From contig CADCXD010000005.1 of the NCBI GenBank assembly GCA_902806575.1, positions 1,240,001-1,304,000 on the forward strand: DNA of 64,000 nucleotides, in the 5' to 3' direction. Made by a program: the position numbers and the translations under genes. How positions within the stretch are numbered: the stretch's first letter is position 1; each line of letters opens with the position of its first letter. Positions 1 to 11,228 of this stretch are shown here, piece after piece. Under the pieces are notes generated by a model. It did no database searches. It saw only the letters and a program-made list of their open reading frames with translations, and was not told the origin of the DNA. Origin of the DNA: Jackrogersella multiformis. Its lineage: Eukaryota > Ascomycota > Sordariomycetes > Xylariales > Hypoxylaceae.

Positions 1-360
1 GATCGAAGGATAATATTCCATGATACGGTTCGAGGATCGGTCATCAACGAAATCGACACCGGGAGCCAGGTGTGCAACCTTTCGTGGTCCAAGAACTCGA
101 ACGAGATCGTCTCAACCCACGGTTATAGCCAGAACCAAATCGTCGTCTGGAAGTACCCTGCCATGACCCAGGTGGTCAGCCTCACCGGGCATACATACCG
201 AGTCTTGTATTTGGCCATGAGTCCGGATGGGAGAACTATCGTGACAGGTGCCGGCGACGAAACCTTGCGATTCTGGACCGTGTTCGGGCGAAGACCGGGC
301 CAAAGAGAAGACAGTGACGGCGGTGGCGGTCGACTAAGTGACTGGGGCGTCATCCGGTGA
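1..360 (+). CDS. CDH1: Cdh1/Fizzy-related APC/C activator, C-terminal part (5' end outside window)
   Basis: This is the C-terminal 119 residues of a WD40 protein, open from the first base of the window in frame 1 and ending at TGA 358-360. The segment DTGSQVCNLSWSKNSNE, then STHGYSQNQIVVWKYP, RVLYLAMSPDGRTIVTGAGDE and TLRFW, is the highly conserved last part of the Cdh1/Fzr propeller. Cdc20 differs in this stretch, so the Cdh1 branch is preferred. The protein ends in Ile-Arg, the IR tail by which Cdc20/Cdh1 proteins dock on TPR subunits of the anaphase-promoting complex. In the family this activator directs APC/C to mitotic cyclins late in mitosis and in G1. Between the last blade and the IR tail lies a short acidic, Gly-rich linker (DSDGGGGR). 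The N-terminal C-box and most blades lie outside the window. The gene converges with the Gpc1 gene downstream. Confidence 0.93.
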   Translation, partial: DRRIIFHDTVRGSVINEIDTGSQVCNLSWSKNSNEIVSTHGYSQNQIVVWKYPAMTQVVSLTGHTYRVLYLAMSPDGRTIVTGAGDETLRFWTVFGRRPGQREDSDGGGGRLSDWGVIR

Positions 361-1523
361 TAAAATCCAGTTCCTGTACGATTGTATGTGTACGATGGGA
401 TGCCAAACCCCACATCACCATACCGATCTTCACGGATAGTTTTTTACGACATTTTCGATGGGAGTTCACCTGTACAGTTGGTTTTGCATCCACCGGCGTT
501 ATCGCTCTTTGGGAGCTTCGCATTTACGAACCTGCTTGGAGGGGATTGGATTTTTAGCTGATTAGCTATCGCGGCGTCGGAGGTTGACCTGTTGACTAAT
601 TTGCATTCGACTGCCTTGGTGGTGGCAGCAGAAAAACTCAGACTCGATGGATTTTGTTGTGCACAGGTAGCAAGGCGTTGAAGGAGGGAAGTGGCAGACA
701 TTGATGCGGATAGGAATCCTTGTAGCTGGTTCGATGAAGAAACATGATGATAAATCCACTTGGCCTCAATCGGTAGCATCGTAGGCATTATTACGAGAGC
801 GTTGCATGCTAGATAAAGCGTATTAAAAGTTTTCAAAGCCACCCAGGTAGCCATAACTATATGATTTGATACGACTTGAAGTTCTCTAGATCAGCGCGGT
901 TTGCCTTGATACCGAAACCCTTCGTCCCGCCTCTCTCTCCTTTCTCAAGTATCGTGTCTACCGGTAACATAAGCAACGGCAACCTTGGTGGTAACGGAGG
1001 TATTCTCTACTGCAAGTCAATTCGAGGACTGCATTTGGATGTCTTGATAATTTCTAGCATGTAACAGCATCAGACTCGAGTAGAGCTATTCTGCACTAAA
1101 TTCCACCCGTCCGGTGTTCTTCCTCCGCTGCTGCGTCCTAACTTCGTGTTCTGTATAAGATTGATATGAAGGGGTATCGAGATATCTGCTGAATCAGTCT
1201 TTGATAACAATGATGATATTGATGATGATGATGATGTTGATGATGATAATGATGATAACGATGTCGCATGCATATCCCTCCCCAAGGACTCCAAATTCAA
1301 GGAAAACAACAAATGACACGCTCCAACAAGTCTAACCCCGATACCGTGAGCGCCATTGTCATAAATGCGCCACCACTCAAACACCATCAGCTAGTATAGC
1401 AGTTTAGGATGGAATGTCTAACAAATTGTATCCTGCTGGTCTAGTCGTTAAGCCGGCCGTCCAAACTTGTCCTTCAAGTGCCTCCCTCAGAATAGGTAGT
1501 TGATTTAATAGAGATTGGGGGCA
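361..1523. other. Intergenic region between convergent genes, with a GAT-rich microsatellite
   Basis: This is the 3' flank of both the Cdh1-type gene and the Gpc1 gene. The only structured element seen is a TGA/GAT trinucleotide run at about 1209-1263. Short open frames here, including one of 136 codons on the minus strand, show no domain, no conserved motif and low-complexity composition, so I call no gene. Confidence 0.7.
1209..1263. repeat. Imperfect (GAT)n trinucleotide microsatellite
   Basis: A run of GAT/TGATGA units interrupted by single changes, in the intergenic space between two convergent genes. It is not part of a supported coding frame. Confidence 0.85.
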
Positions 1524-3305
1524 TCATGATGAAACCGCCCCGGTGGGTTTCCTTACGCGTATAGCATCTTGGTCGCCGCCATCAACCCCGCTAGCCACTC
1601 CATCTTTCGAATCGGAAGAGCTAGTATCCTTACTCGGCTTCTCATCCTGCAATAACGGAATGTCATCGACGCTCAGTCGCCGCCCGCTAGCGGGGTCTTG
1701 AACCTGAACAGCCTTCTCGGCACCTTCGATATCTGTAGCACCGTTCTTACTTTCAAGCTCAGATGCAAGTGTTGGTGCTATCGTCGGGGAGCCAAGTATG
1801 TCAGGACTGTTCTGCCACTTAGCAACTTCGGCTCTCATGTCTTCGAGCTCCTTTTGAAATCGTTTGCCGAACACGTCAATGTAATACGTCGAGCCATTAT
1901 AGACACTCCACGCGAAGACGATCATGAGGAAGGTAGACGATGCCCAACGACTGTAAAACCATAAGGGGCAGGGCAACATGGTCAGTACGGCATATACGTA
2001 TTGGATCATCATGAACGCAAATTCCTGCAAGCTATTTGGCAGCGAGAGCACGATCTTGCCGATCCAGGTCTTCGAGTACGAGCGACGTAGCCAGGTGAAA
2101 GACGTAGGCCGCCCAGCCGCGATCTTTTCACGTCTGCGGACGGTGATGAAGAAATAATAGCTAAGCTGCCAAACAGCGTAGGGGATGGTAGACCAGGCAA
2201 GCATCGAGAGGAGGTTTCCATAAGCAGTCGGGGACCCCGTCGGAGAAGTCTTGACGGTCCAAAGCGCTGGAAATTGTTCGCGCTGCGCGTCTGGAGGCAA
2301 CAGGTGGGCCATGCAATGCAACGTGGCGCACGGCATGATATGAATGAACAGAGATGTGACTTTGTCGAAGTCGTGGAATACGAGCGAATTACGCCACATT
2401 ATGATTGCCACGGCGTTGTTCCCGAAGGCTAGACAGTAGGCAGCGATGAACAACCTTTTGGAAGACGGGAAAACCCAGATGCTGAGGAAGAGCAACAGGT
2501 TGACGAAGTAGCAGAGGTCGGCCAAGAAGTAATGATAACCACGTCGGCGGTAGGTATAGAACCGTATTGGCATGAAGTAGACGAGCTGGGCCGTATACCA
2601 GAGATGAAAGTACTCCGGGTAGGCTCCTATTAAGTAGCCACTAATAAAGATGTTCATGACGCCGCCGATGAAGGAGACCTTCTCGCGCATGGTGACAACT
2701 TTGGTATCGTTCCATCGTCGGCTTAGCCTCTCGACGCTCTGCTTCATACGATTCCTGTACTTCTCGAGCTGCTCATCTGCAGAAGGTACTCGCCGCCGCC
2801 ACTCCTCGACCATGCGCTCCTTGGCCTCCTGGCTTTTGGTTTTGAGGGCAGCTCGTGATTTCCGAACCTTCTCTGTCTGAGCCGAGATTCCTTTCTGCAG
2901 TTTTTCCAATTGTTGTGGCAGGGCGAAGTTGTCCAGCAGGTCTAGGACCGTTAGTCGGTCTAGGGGAGGATATGAATCCCAATCTTCATGATAAGAGCTA
3001 CTCCCAGAGAAGGAGGGATTCCTCGACATTCGAGGGCTCTTTATAGCATCGTCTAGCTTGGGAGGGTCAACCAAAGGACGTTGGAGAGGAGAAGAGCCCA
3101 GAGATGGGGTCGTGGTGTCATCGGGAGTTAGAGCAGTCTCGTCATCGGTTTGAACGCCTTCGGACTTGGCAGGTTGTGATGATATATGATAACTTATAGA
3201 ATCGGCCATTTCTGCGAGGGTGCGAATTGGGAATCTTTGAATATCGTTGCGGAAAGAGACTCTACGAAGAGCTTCAGCTCCCCTGAGAACCAAAATGTCA
3301 GCCAT
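1524..3305 (-). CDS. GPC1: Glycerophosphocholine acyltransferase 1 (DUF2838 membrane protein)
   Basis: A single-exon gene of 593 residues. The first in-frame ATG is at 3305; the frame opens two codons earlier with TTG. Another in-frame Met 32 codons on (ATG at 3209, MADSISYH) is a possible alternative start. The N-terminal ~200 residues are hydrophilic, with a basic coiled-coil-like stretch rich in Lys/Arg/Glu. Seven or eight hydrophobic segments follow in the middle of the protein, and the tail is acidic and Ser-rich. The stretch around SLVFHDFDKVTSLFIHIMP with a following HCMAHLL is the hallmark of the fungal/plant Gpc1 family (yeast YGR149W). Members re-acylate glycerophosphocholine to lysophosphatidylcholine in endomembranes, recycling phosphatidylcholine breakdown products. 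The gene is divergent from SMC1 across a 2 kb gap. Function is by family recognition; catalytic residues cannot be assigned from sequence alone. Confidence 0.88.
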   Translation of the reverse strand: MADILVLRGAEALRRVSFRNDIQRFPIRTLAEMADSISYHISSQPAKSEGVQTDDETALTPDDTTTPSLGSSPLQRPLVDPPKLDDAIKSPRMSRNPSFSGSSSYHEDWDSYPPLDRLTVLDLLDNFALPQQLEKLQKGISAQTEKVRKSRAALKTKSQEAKERMVEEWRRRVPSADEQLEKYRNRMKQSVERLSRRWNDTKVVTMREKVSFIGGVMNIFISGYLIGAYPEYFHLWYTAQLVYFMPIRFYTYRRRGYHYFLADLCYFVNLLLFLSIWVFPSSKRLFIAAYCLAFGNNAVAIIMWRNSLVFHDFDKVTSLFIHIMPCATLHCMAHLLPPDAQREQFPALWTVKTSPTGSPTAYGNLLSMLAWSTIPYAVWQLSYYFFITVRRREKIAAGRPTSFTWLRRSYSKTWIGKIVLSLPNSLQEFAFMMIQYVYAVLTMLPCPLWFYSRWASSTFLMIVFAWSVYNGSTYYIDVFGKRFQKELEDMRAEVAKWQNSPDILGSPTIAPTLASELESKNGATDIEGAEKAVQVQDPASGRRLSVDDIPLLQDEKPSKDTSSSDSKDGVASGVDGGDQDAIRVRKPTGAVSS

Positions 3306-5352
3306 CGCCAAATCAACAATAATAGAAGGAATATTAAAGATTCAGTCAGATCTGGAGGCCTGGACGGGAGGGGGGCAGGGGGGCAGGGGGGCAAAGAGAT
3401 ACCAACTCACGACAGGAGCAGGGGACCTAGGTAGTTTTATCGTCTCGACCAGAAGAAGACGGCTTCACCTTGTGCGTACAAGCGGATGGGAAGTGGATGC
3501 GATGTTAGAAGCCGGTCCAATTAAATAAAGATGTCGCAACGAGTCGGTCGAGGTTAGAAGCAAAAAAAAGCGAGCTCGATGGGAAGACAAAGCGGGTGCA
3601 TGTGACGCTGCTAGGTTGGTAAATAGTAGACACGAGGCGAGCTTGCGTGACTTCGGAGAGGACTATGATAGGCAATAGAAGCTCTAGGGAGATATGGGTT
3701 GTAGTATCTAGGGCGAGGAATGATGGAGTCTGTTGAGGTCGGAAAGTATAAAAAGTAGGTGGGTTGGAGATGTTGATCCTCTAGGTGGCTCTCGCTGAAG
3801 GACGTGTCTCGAACGCGAGCTGTGGTTGGACGAGGGACGAAAGAAGAGGGACTAGGTAATAGACGAAGGATAGGCGGCTCTTATAATACTACCTACCTGG
3901 TAAGTAGTAAAAGTAGTAAAAGTAGTAGTAGTAACTATGAGATCTTCAATCTGTTAATACAGAACCGATCTGCCGATGCGACTCTAGATAGAAGCTAGTC
4001 TAGTCGTAATCGCATGTATTAAGTAGTATCTGGTTTAAACACGCCCGGTAGGCGGTTTCAGAATTAGAACAGAACCTCAGATGCCTCTTTTCTTTGCTGT
4101 TTTTGATCTATTTTGGACGACCACATCTGAGCCAAGAAAATAGGGGATGGATAATTAAGAAAGTAGAGAACTTACCTACCTAAGGTAAGCTTACCCAGGT
4201 ATTTGTAGGAGGTAGAATTGTGAAAAGGTAGATAGATAAATAGATAAATAGATAAATAGGTAGATAGATAGGTAAGTAGATATATGTTTGATAAATGTAA
4301 ATATTCCTTACTATCATATCAAGATTAGATCCTGAAGGGTATCTGTAGCTATCATGACGCCATCAGGCATAACAACAGCTTCAGTGTCTGAAAGGTATTT
4401 ACATGTGACCTGGCTATCCAGGTAACTACCTACTATTAAGGCTAGGTATGTAGCCCTAGGTACTTACGTAGGAACATATAAGTTAACTTTATACCTACAT
4501 GAACTTACCAGGTAGGTAACTTCAGATTTGGAACAGGGCTTGTTTCTGTAAGTGCATGGCTCTAGTTCAAGGTTCCAAGGCTACCTAGGTACCTAGTGTA
4601 CAGGTAATCAATAATAAAAGGCGATGACGTCTGACTGGGAAAACACCCCTTACGCCTATCTAAGTAACCCGTATCTTCTTAGCTTTGATCTTCTATATAA
4701 CTTGTAAACTTTAATATCCATTCCGATAAAACAAGTGCGAATGATTATCCCATGGGTAACCGTGGGTACCTAGGTACCTATCTAGGATATGCTACCGTCT
4801 GGCCGGCAATGCCTAGCAGCTCCAGGGCTGTCAAAATACCTACTAAGTAGTAGGTGACAGGGGTCTGGCGCCTTCCACAACTTCCAAGGTTCCAAGGTCC
4901 CAGGGTTCCCAATGCTAACTTAATTCCTAATTCCTAATTGAGATGGAAGGGTCCCCGCGTCCGCATCTACACTATTAGAGTACAGTCGCGTCTTGTAGTG
5001 TACCTTTCGCAAAGCGTGGAAAAAGTTATGGATACATTGTCGTGATAATACCTAACTTCTTCTTTTTACCTTTACATCCATACCCAGGTACCCAAGACAC
5101 ACCATCCATTACCAACTTTAGGAATACGCTTTACCATTGCCTACCACACGACAAACCGAATATTCTATTCCACTGGTTCATTGAAATGCCATAAGCTAGA
5201 TACAATCGGATCCAAGGCCGCCTAGCGACAATTGGGTCCTCTTTCGCATATTTCTCGCGTCGCGTTCTCATCTACCTATCAGCCATCCACCATCTACCGT
5301 CTACCACTTACCACCTACTTAATATAATAGGACTTGCAACAGGAAAACCAAG
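3306..5352. other. Divergent intergenic region between GPC1 and SMC1
   Basis: About 2 kb holding the promoters and 5' UTRs of two divergently transcribed genes. It contains G-rich and pyrimidine-rich patches, a GTAGTAAAA tandem stretch near 3900-3934, a GATA/AATA microsatellite, and several CCTAGGTACC palindromes (about 4584-4596 and 4765-4786). A G-tract block GGGGGGCAGGGGGGCAGGGG sits at about 3370-3390, just upstream of GPC1. No supportable gene was seen. Confidence 0.65.
4228..4283. repeat. GATA/AATA tetranucleotide microsatellite
   Basis: Tandem GATAGATAAATAGATAAATA-type units running into GTAGATAGATAGG, in the GPC1-SMC1 intergenic region. GATA also matches the fungal GATA-factor core, but the tandem arrangement is more simply a microsatellite. 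Confidence 0.8.
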
Positions 5353-8300
5353 ATGGGGAAACTCATTCGCCTTGAGTTATTCAGTGCGTATAACATCTTA
5401 TTAGAAAAGCTCATGCGCCACCAGCTAACCATTCCAAGACTTCAAATCCTACAAGGGACATCATATCCTCCTTTTCGGCGATTCGTACTTTACCTCCATT
5501 ATCGGTCCAAATGGATCCGGTAAATCCAATTCGTATGCGCCGCGTCGTTCCTTATGCCACCGACATACGCGCTTGATATACTGACTTCTGTATAGTATGG
5601 ATGCCATTTCTTTTGTCCTAGGTATCAAGTCGTCGCATCTCCGTTCTGCCCACCTCAAGGACTTGGTCTATCGTGGCCGAGTCCTGAAGACCTCTAAGAT
5701 CAACGACGACGGCTCGGCAGCCGAGCCAACTACAAATGGACATACTAACGGCCACGTTAATGGCGACGATAATGACAAGCCGAACCGCAGCGATCCCAAA
5801 ACCGCTTGGGTAATGGCCGTATACGAGGATGACGCCGGCGACGAGCAACGGTGGAAGCGCTCTATTACAAACCAAGGCTCTAGCGAGTATCGCATTAATG
5901 ACCGCGTCGTCACGGCCCAACAATATAACGACTCCCTCGAATCCGAGAACATTCTTATCAAAGCCCGCAACTTCCTCGTCTTCCAAGGCGATGTTGAAGC
6001 TATCGCCGCCCAGTCTCCCCAGGATCTGACTCGTCTAATTGAGCAGATTTCGGGAAGTTTGGAATATAAAGCCGAATACGAGAGGCTTCAGAGCGAAGCG
6101 GACCAGGCGGCTGAGAATTCCAATTTTCAGCTTCAGAGGCGGCGTGGTATCAATTCTGAAATCAAGCAGTATCAGGAGCAGAAGCGCGAGGCCGAGAACT
6201 TCCAGAATAAAACCGACGAGCGCGATGCTGCCATCGTCACACATATCCTATGGAAGCTATACCATTTTCAGCAGGTCATGGACGATTCTAGCGCTAAGAT
6301 TCAGGACCATCAAGAGAACTTGAAAGAATTCCGCCGCAATGTTGAAACATTCGAAAGAAAGCTCGAAGCTGCTCGCAAGGAACAGGCTGATGCAGCAAAG
6401 GAGGTTCACAAAGTAGAGCGTCAGATCAAGAAGCAAGAGAAGGAGATAGAGGAGAAAGAGAACAGTCTCGTTCCCGTCGAAGAAAAAGTGCAACAAACCA
6501 GCGGCCAGGCCGAAACAATCGGAAAAAGGATCGATGCTGTCAGGAAAGAACGCGACGAACAACACAAGCTGATCGCCAAGATCGAGAAAGACCTGGCCAC
6601 CGTCCAAAAAGCCCAGAAACAATTCGAGGACCAGTGGAAAGAGACGATGAAGAAGCAAGGCAAAGAACTGAGCGACACCGACCGGAAGGAATACAACTCC
6701 CTTCGGGCGCAAGCTTTGAACAAGTCATCGGAGAACCAGGTCAAGTTAGAGAACCTCAATCGCCAGCTCAAAACCGATGAGGTCACCGTCAATAGCCTGA
6801 AGGGCAAGGTTGACGGTTATAATGCTGCGGTGGAAAAGTTGGAGACCGAGCTGGTAGTCATCCAGGAGCGAAAGGCTGCTACCGAGGCTACTGTCAAGCA
6901 GCTCTCGAGCGAGATGGATTCCAAAAAGAAGGAATTCAACCAAGTCCAGTCAGAGAGAGTAAGAACCAACCAGCGACGAACAGAACTTGACGAGAAACTC
7001 CAAGATGTCTTGAGAAAGCTGTTAGAGGCGGATGATGGAAGACGTCAGAACGATAGGGAGGCACGGATGAAGGAGATGGTTACCTCTCTGAAGCGCATCT
7101 ACCCGGGCGTCAAGGGCAGAGTAGGCGAGCTATGCAAGCCGAAACAGAAGAAGTTTGACGAAGCAGTCATCACTGCTCTCGGGCGCGACTTCGACTCTGT
7201 CGTCGTCGACAGCGAGAAGACTGGTGTCGAGTGCGTGCAATATCTGAAAGATCAACGTTTCCCGCCGATGACCTTTATCCCATTAGACAACATCAAAGTC
7301 AACGCGGTAAACACGGCTGTTAAGGGCATTTCTGGTGCGCGATTGACGATCGATGCCATCGATTTCGATACTTCTCTCGAGCGCGCAATGTCTTACGCTT
7401 GTGGTGGCTCGATCGTGTGCGATTCCCTTGAGATTGCGAAGCATGTTTGCTACGAACGTAGAATTCAAGTCAAGGCGGTAACCTTGGAAGGGTTCGTTAT
7501 CCACAAGGCCGGCTTGATGACTGGTGGACGAGGCCCAGAGAACAAGGGAAAACGCCGCTTCGAAGAACACGATGTCCAGAACCTACAGAAAATGGCAGAC
7601 AAATTTCGGGATGAGATTGAGAAGCTACCTAGGGCCGATCGACGGGGCGTAGCGGAAGAAATGTTACAAAACGAGCTCGCTGGGCTTGATCAACGCCTAG
7701 TATTCGCCAATAGCGAACTAGCTGCTTTCAACCAAAATCTTTCCAGTAAGAAAAAGGAGTTGGAACACGTGAAGCGCCAGCTTAAGGAGTGGCAGCCTAA
7801 GTTCAAGGAAGAGGACAATAAGTTGCAGAAAACTCGAGTATCAGTTGAAAAGTTCAAGTCTGCAATCGCCGAGGTAGAAGACAAGATATTTGCTGATTTC
7901 TGCAAACGACTCGGGTATTCTGATATTCGGGCTTACGAGGCACAGCAAGGAAGTTTGGAGCAAGAGGCTCATGAGAAGCGCACACAATTCGATCTCCAAA
8001 AGTCAAGATTAGAAAGCAACAAGAGCTGGGAAACATCCCGGCAGAACGAGACCGAAAGCAGGCTTCGTAACCTCGAAGATCGCTTCAAGCGACTATCAAA
8101 GGACATTAAATCCTATCAAGCTGAGAAGGAAAAGATAGAGGAAGCGCTGAGTAACGACCAGGACAGCCTTGAATCTCTCCAGGAGGAGCTAGACGAGTAC
8201 AAAGTTGAACTCGCTAAACGTACCGAGAAAGCCAATGCGGCCAAGGCAGAAGTGCAAAAGAGGAGTAAGGATATCGAGAGCAGGCAAAAGGCGATTAGTG

Positions 8301-9410
8301 CTCTGGAGACGGAGGTCCAGAGGAATAGCGCTGGCAAATTCGCCTTGTTAAGGCGCTGCAGATTGGAGCAGATCAATGTCCCCCTTACTTCAGGATCACT
8401 TGACAATCTTCCAAACCAAGACAACCTGCTACATCAAGATCCGGATGCCATGGATGTAGACGATAGCGACGACGCCGACATAATGGGTAATACCATGGAT
8501 AATTACGGTATCGAGGTCAACTTCGACCAGTTGGATGATGATCTGAGAAACGTAAGTTGCTATCCAGAACCTGTAACGTCTGGATGCTAATTTGAGCAGC
8601 CCGAGGATGAGAGCAACGAAGAGAAGCTACAGGAGAAGATCTCGTCGCTTACTGCGGAGCTAGAAAAGCTGAACCCCAACATGCGAGCAATAGAACGCTT
8701 GGAGGTAGTCGAAGCGCGGCTTAAGGCCACTCAGAAGGATTACGATGACTCCAAGGTTGCTTACGAGGCCGCCAAGGACGCCTTCGATGAAGTCAGGGCC
8801 AAGCGCTTCGAACTATTCGACAAGGCGTTCGTCCACATCCGGGAGCAGATATCGCACGTCTACAAGGACCTAACGCGGTCAGACCAGTACCCCCTCGGCG
8901 GCCAGGCCTATCTCGACATCGAAGAGGACACGGATAAGCCGTACCTCTCGGGGATCAAATACCACGCCATGCCGCCGCTCAAGCGCTTTCGAGATATGGA
9001 ACACCTGTCGGGAGGTGAGAAGACGATGGCCGCGCTTGCGCTACTCTTCGCCATCCACAGCTACCAGCCCAGCCCCTTCTTCGTTCTCGACGAAGTAGAC
9101 GCCGCGCTCGACAACGCCAACGTCGACAAGATCAAGAACTACATCCGCGAGCACGCAGGACCAGGCATGCAGTTTATCGTCATTAGTCTCAAGACCGGCC
9201 TGTTCCAGGACAGCGAGAGCCTGGTTGGTGTGTACAGGGACCAGGAAGTCAACAGCTCACGAACGTTGACCCTCGATGTACGTCTTACCATAATACTAAT
9301 ACCACCACCACTACCACTCCTATACTCGCCTTCTTCCCCTTTCCCTCTTCGTTTATGTGGATACCATAGATACTAACTAGCCTGTTTCTTAGCTACGCAA
9401 ATACGTGTAA
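5353..9410 (+). CDS. SMC1: Cohesin subunit Smc1
   Basis: Five exons, 5353-5383, 5439-5532, 5596-8551, 8600-9277 and 9393-9410, give a 1258-residue protein, the normal Smc1 length. The start MGKLIRLELFNFKSYKG is the conserved Smc1 N-terminus. Walker A GPNGSGKS is at residues 33-40, and intron 2 interrupts the codon two residues after it. Long heptad-rich coiled coils flank a hinge at about residues 530-690 (the region with YPGVKGRVGELC and the Gly-rich GLMTGGRGP). The ABC signature LSGGEKTMAALALLFAI starts at residue 1163, and the Walker B/D-loop FFVLDEVDAALDNANVD is near 1187. The C-terminus is TLDLRKYV. Smc1 pairs with Smc3 through the hinge and forms the ATP-driven ring holding sister chromatids. 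Intron 4 has a textbook TACTAAC branch site (9371-9377), and the last exon is only 18 bases. The gene converges with TFA1. Confidence 0.97.
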
Positions 9411-9922
9411 TATCCAAGTTCATTCTATAGGAAAACAGGAGCTTTCTACAGGAGGGGCGGAGTGTTACGAGGGACGTTTTTATTTATTTCATGACGGGTA
9501 ACGATAAGCGATGGCCGGCGGCAGTTAAGGCGAACCCCGGCCCGTGGCAAACCACCAGGCTTGCCGTACGTGAGTGATGTTGAAGATACCTTTGACGGAT
9601 TCGCTTGGAGAGAGAAACAACTCCAGATATTTGTTTGTATTACATTTTCTTCGGGGCTACTGTAGATATATCACTTCCGCGCGACTGCTTAAGCTTTCAC
9701 GTTTGCCATAAATCTAGAGATTCGTTGCAATGCAATTATTGTTGCTATCCGTTTTAGACGCCTGCCCCTGGTCTACCTTTCAAGACCAAGACCATGTATG
9801 GTATGCCTCCTGTATCTTGGGTATCGCGATTACGAGAGAACGCATCTCATATGTCCCTCCCCTCCCTAAATCCTCTGGCCTCGTGTCTATGAGACCTAGT
9901 CGTACTATGTCGTCGATCTGGT
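9411..9922. other. Intergenic region between convergent SMC1 and TFA1
   Basis: Shared 3' flank of two convergent genes. No ORF, repeat or RNA gene could be supported. Confidence 0.6.
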
Positions 9923-11228
9923 TTAAACATCCTCGAACTGCATATCATCGTCGTCCTCGCTGTCTCCGCCGTTGACAGGCTCTTCGATCCTTGCCTTCTT
10001 GAACGGCCTATCTGAGGCGGGAGTATCCGCCGCGCTAGTAGGGCCACTTGACGCGGCTCGCTTCTCGCCCACGGAGCTGACATTCGCAGAGATATCCACG
10101 AACTCTTCGCCTCCGCTCTCGGCATCCTCGTCGTCTTCGTCGTCATCCTCCTCCTCTAGCGCGCGCCGTGCCGCCTCCTCCTGAGACTTCTGCAGGGTTC
10201 TGTACAGCTCGTCCATCTCTTGCTGGTGGATGGCATCGTCGGCAAATGCGTCAGACTTCTTAACATCAACTTCGCCAGGCTTAGGTGCAACGGTAGAGCT
10301 GGCATCCGCGGCAAAACGGTCCCCGGTGACGGTGCTAACCAAATGCCAGGTGGGGAGAGCATTCATCTGGGCGACCTTCTCCTTCTTAGCGCGTTCGGCC
10401 TCCTTCTCGGCCTCGGTGGGGCCATCCATATCGGTAATGTCGATCGAGATATTCTGAGGGCCGATATTAGCCATACCTTTGACAGCATCGGGCTTGGTGT
10501 TGGGGAGGGCGATGGACTCCGCGGCTTCGTTGCCCTTAGGACGAATAACGGGGAGAGACGCCGCACGGGCAGTGTCGAAGTCGAATTCAGGAATGGTGAC
10601 AGTGTCAAGTCTCGGTAGGACATCGAGGATGAATTTGAGTTGGTTGTTCAGTCGAGTAGATAGCTCGTGGCCACCCGCTTGTCGTTCGGGGTCAAAATCT
10701 AAGATACTAGTACAACGATGGCACATGAAACCCTGCATGGGATCCATGTTGTCGAGAACTTCTAGCTGGGTCCATTCTGCCTTGCAATGCCTACAAAAGT
10801 ATACCTTCTTTTCTTGCTGGGGTACGGCATCACCTTGTACCTTCTTGTCGAGCAGGAAGGTTCTGTACTTGATGGCGTCGATGGCCTGACGATAATCGAT
10901 ATAGTAATAGGTGCGGGTGGTCGGTTTCTCCTTGCCCTTTTCAAGCTCCGGCCTGGAATGGCTGCAGTGATGGCAATCAGTTTAGGAGATGAGCAATAGA
11001 CAGGGAACGGCGGAGATGGACATACGAGCGCAAAAAGTGATCCTCCCTGAGCCTACTGTAGACTTTGTTTAAGTCCTTAGGGTTCAATGCCATCAGGTAA
11101 GACAAGTCTGTGTCTTTAACAGTTGTATGAAGGACCAGAGCATCGATGACGAGAATCATCCGTCTTTCATCAGGCTGGGTGTAGAAGGCGCGGGCGACAT
11201 TGCGCACCAAGGTCTGGGCTAGATCCAT
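9923..11228 (-). CDS. TFA1: TFIIE alpha subunit (general transcription factor)
   Basis: Two exons on the minus strand, 11228-11026 and 10961-9923, joined across a 64-base intron (GTATGT...CTGCAG), encode 413 residues. The start MDLAQTLVRNVARAFY is the conserved TFIIE-alpha N-terminus, followed by the winged-helix domain (about 1-100). A zinc ribbon follows with the cysteine pairs C124-x2-C127 and C148-x2-C151 (YFCRHCKAEW and GFMCHRCTS). After a helical region with STRLNNQLKFILDVLP the C-terminal third is low-complexity and strongly acidic, ending in an Asp-rich tail (EDDDDMQFEDV). TFIIE recruits TFIIH and regulates its kinase and helicase at RNA polymerase II promoters. An in-frame Met 11 codons upstream exists, but family alignment favours 11228. 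The gene is divergent from the family X polymerase gene and converges with SMC1. Confidence 0.95.

Noticed and set aside
444..854. 136-codon minus-strand ORF between CDH1 and GPC1
   Set aside because: Ser/Ala-rich without motif, in the 3' flank of two genes; it would overlap their likely UTRs.
3186..3528. Plus-strand ORFs over the GPC1 start and promoter
   Set aside because: They overlap the GPC1 coding start on the opposite strand and are Gly/Arg-rich because of the local G-tract.
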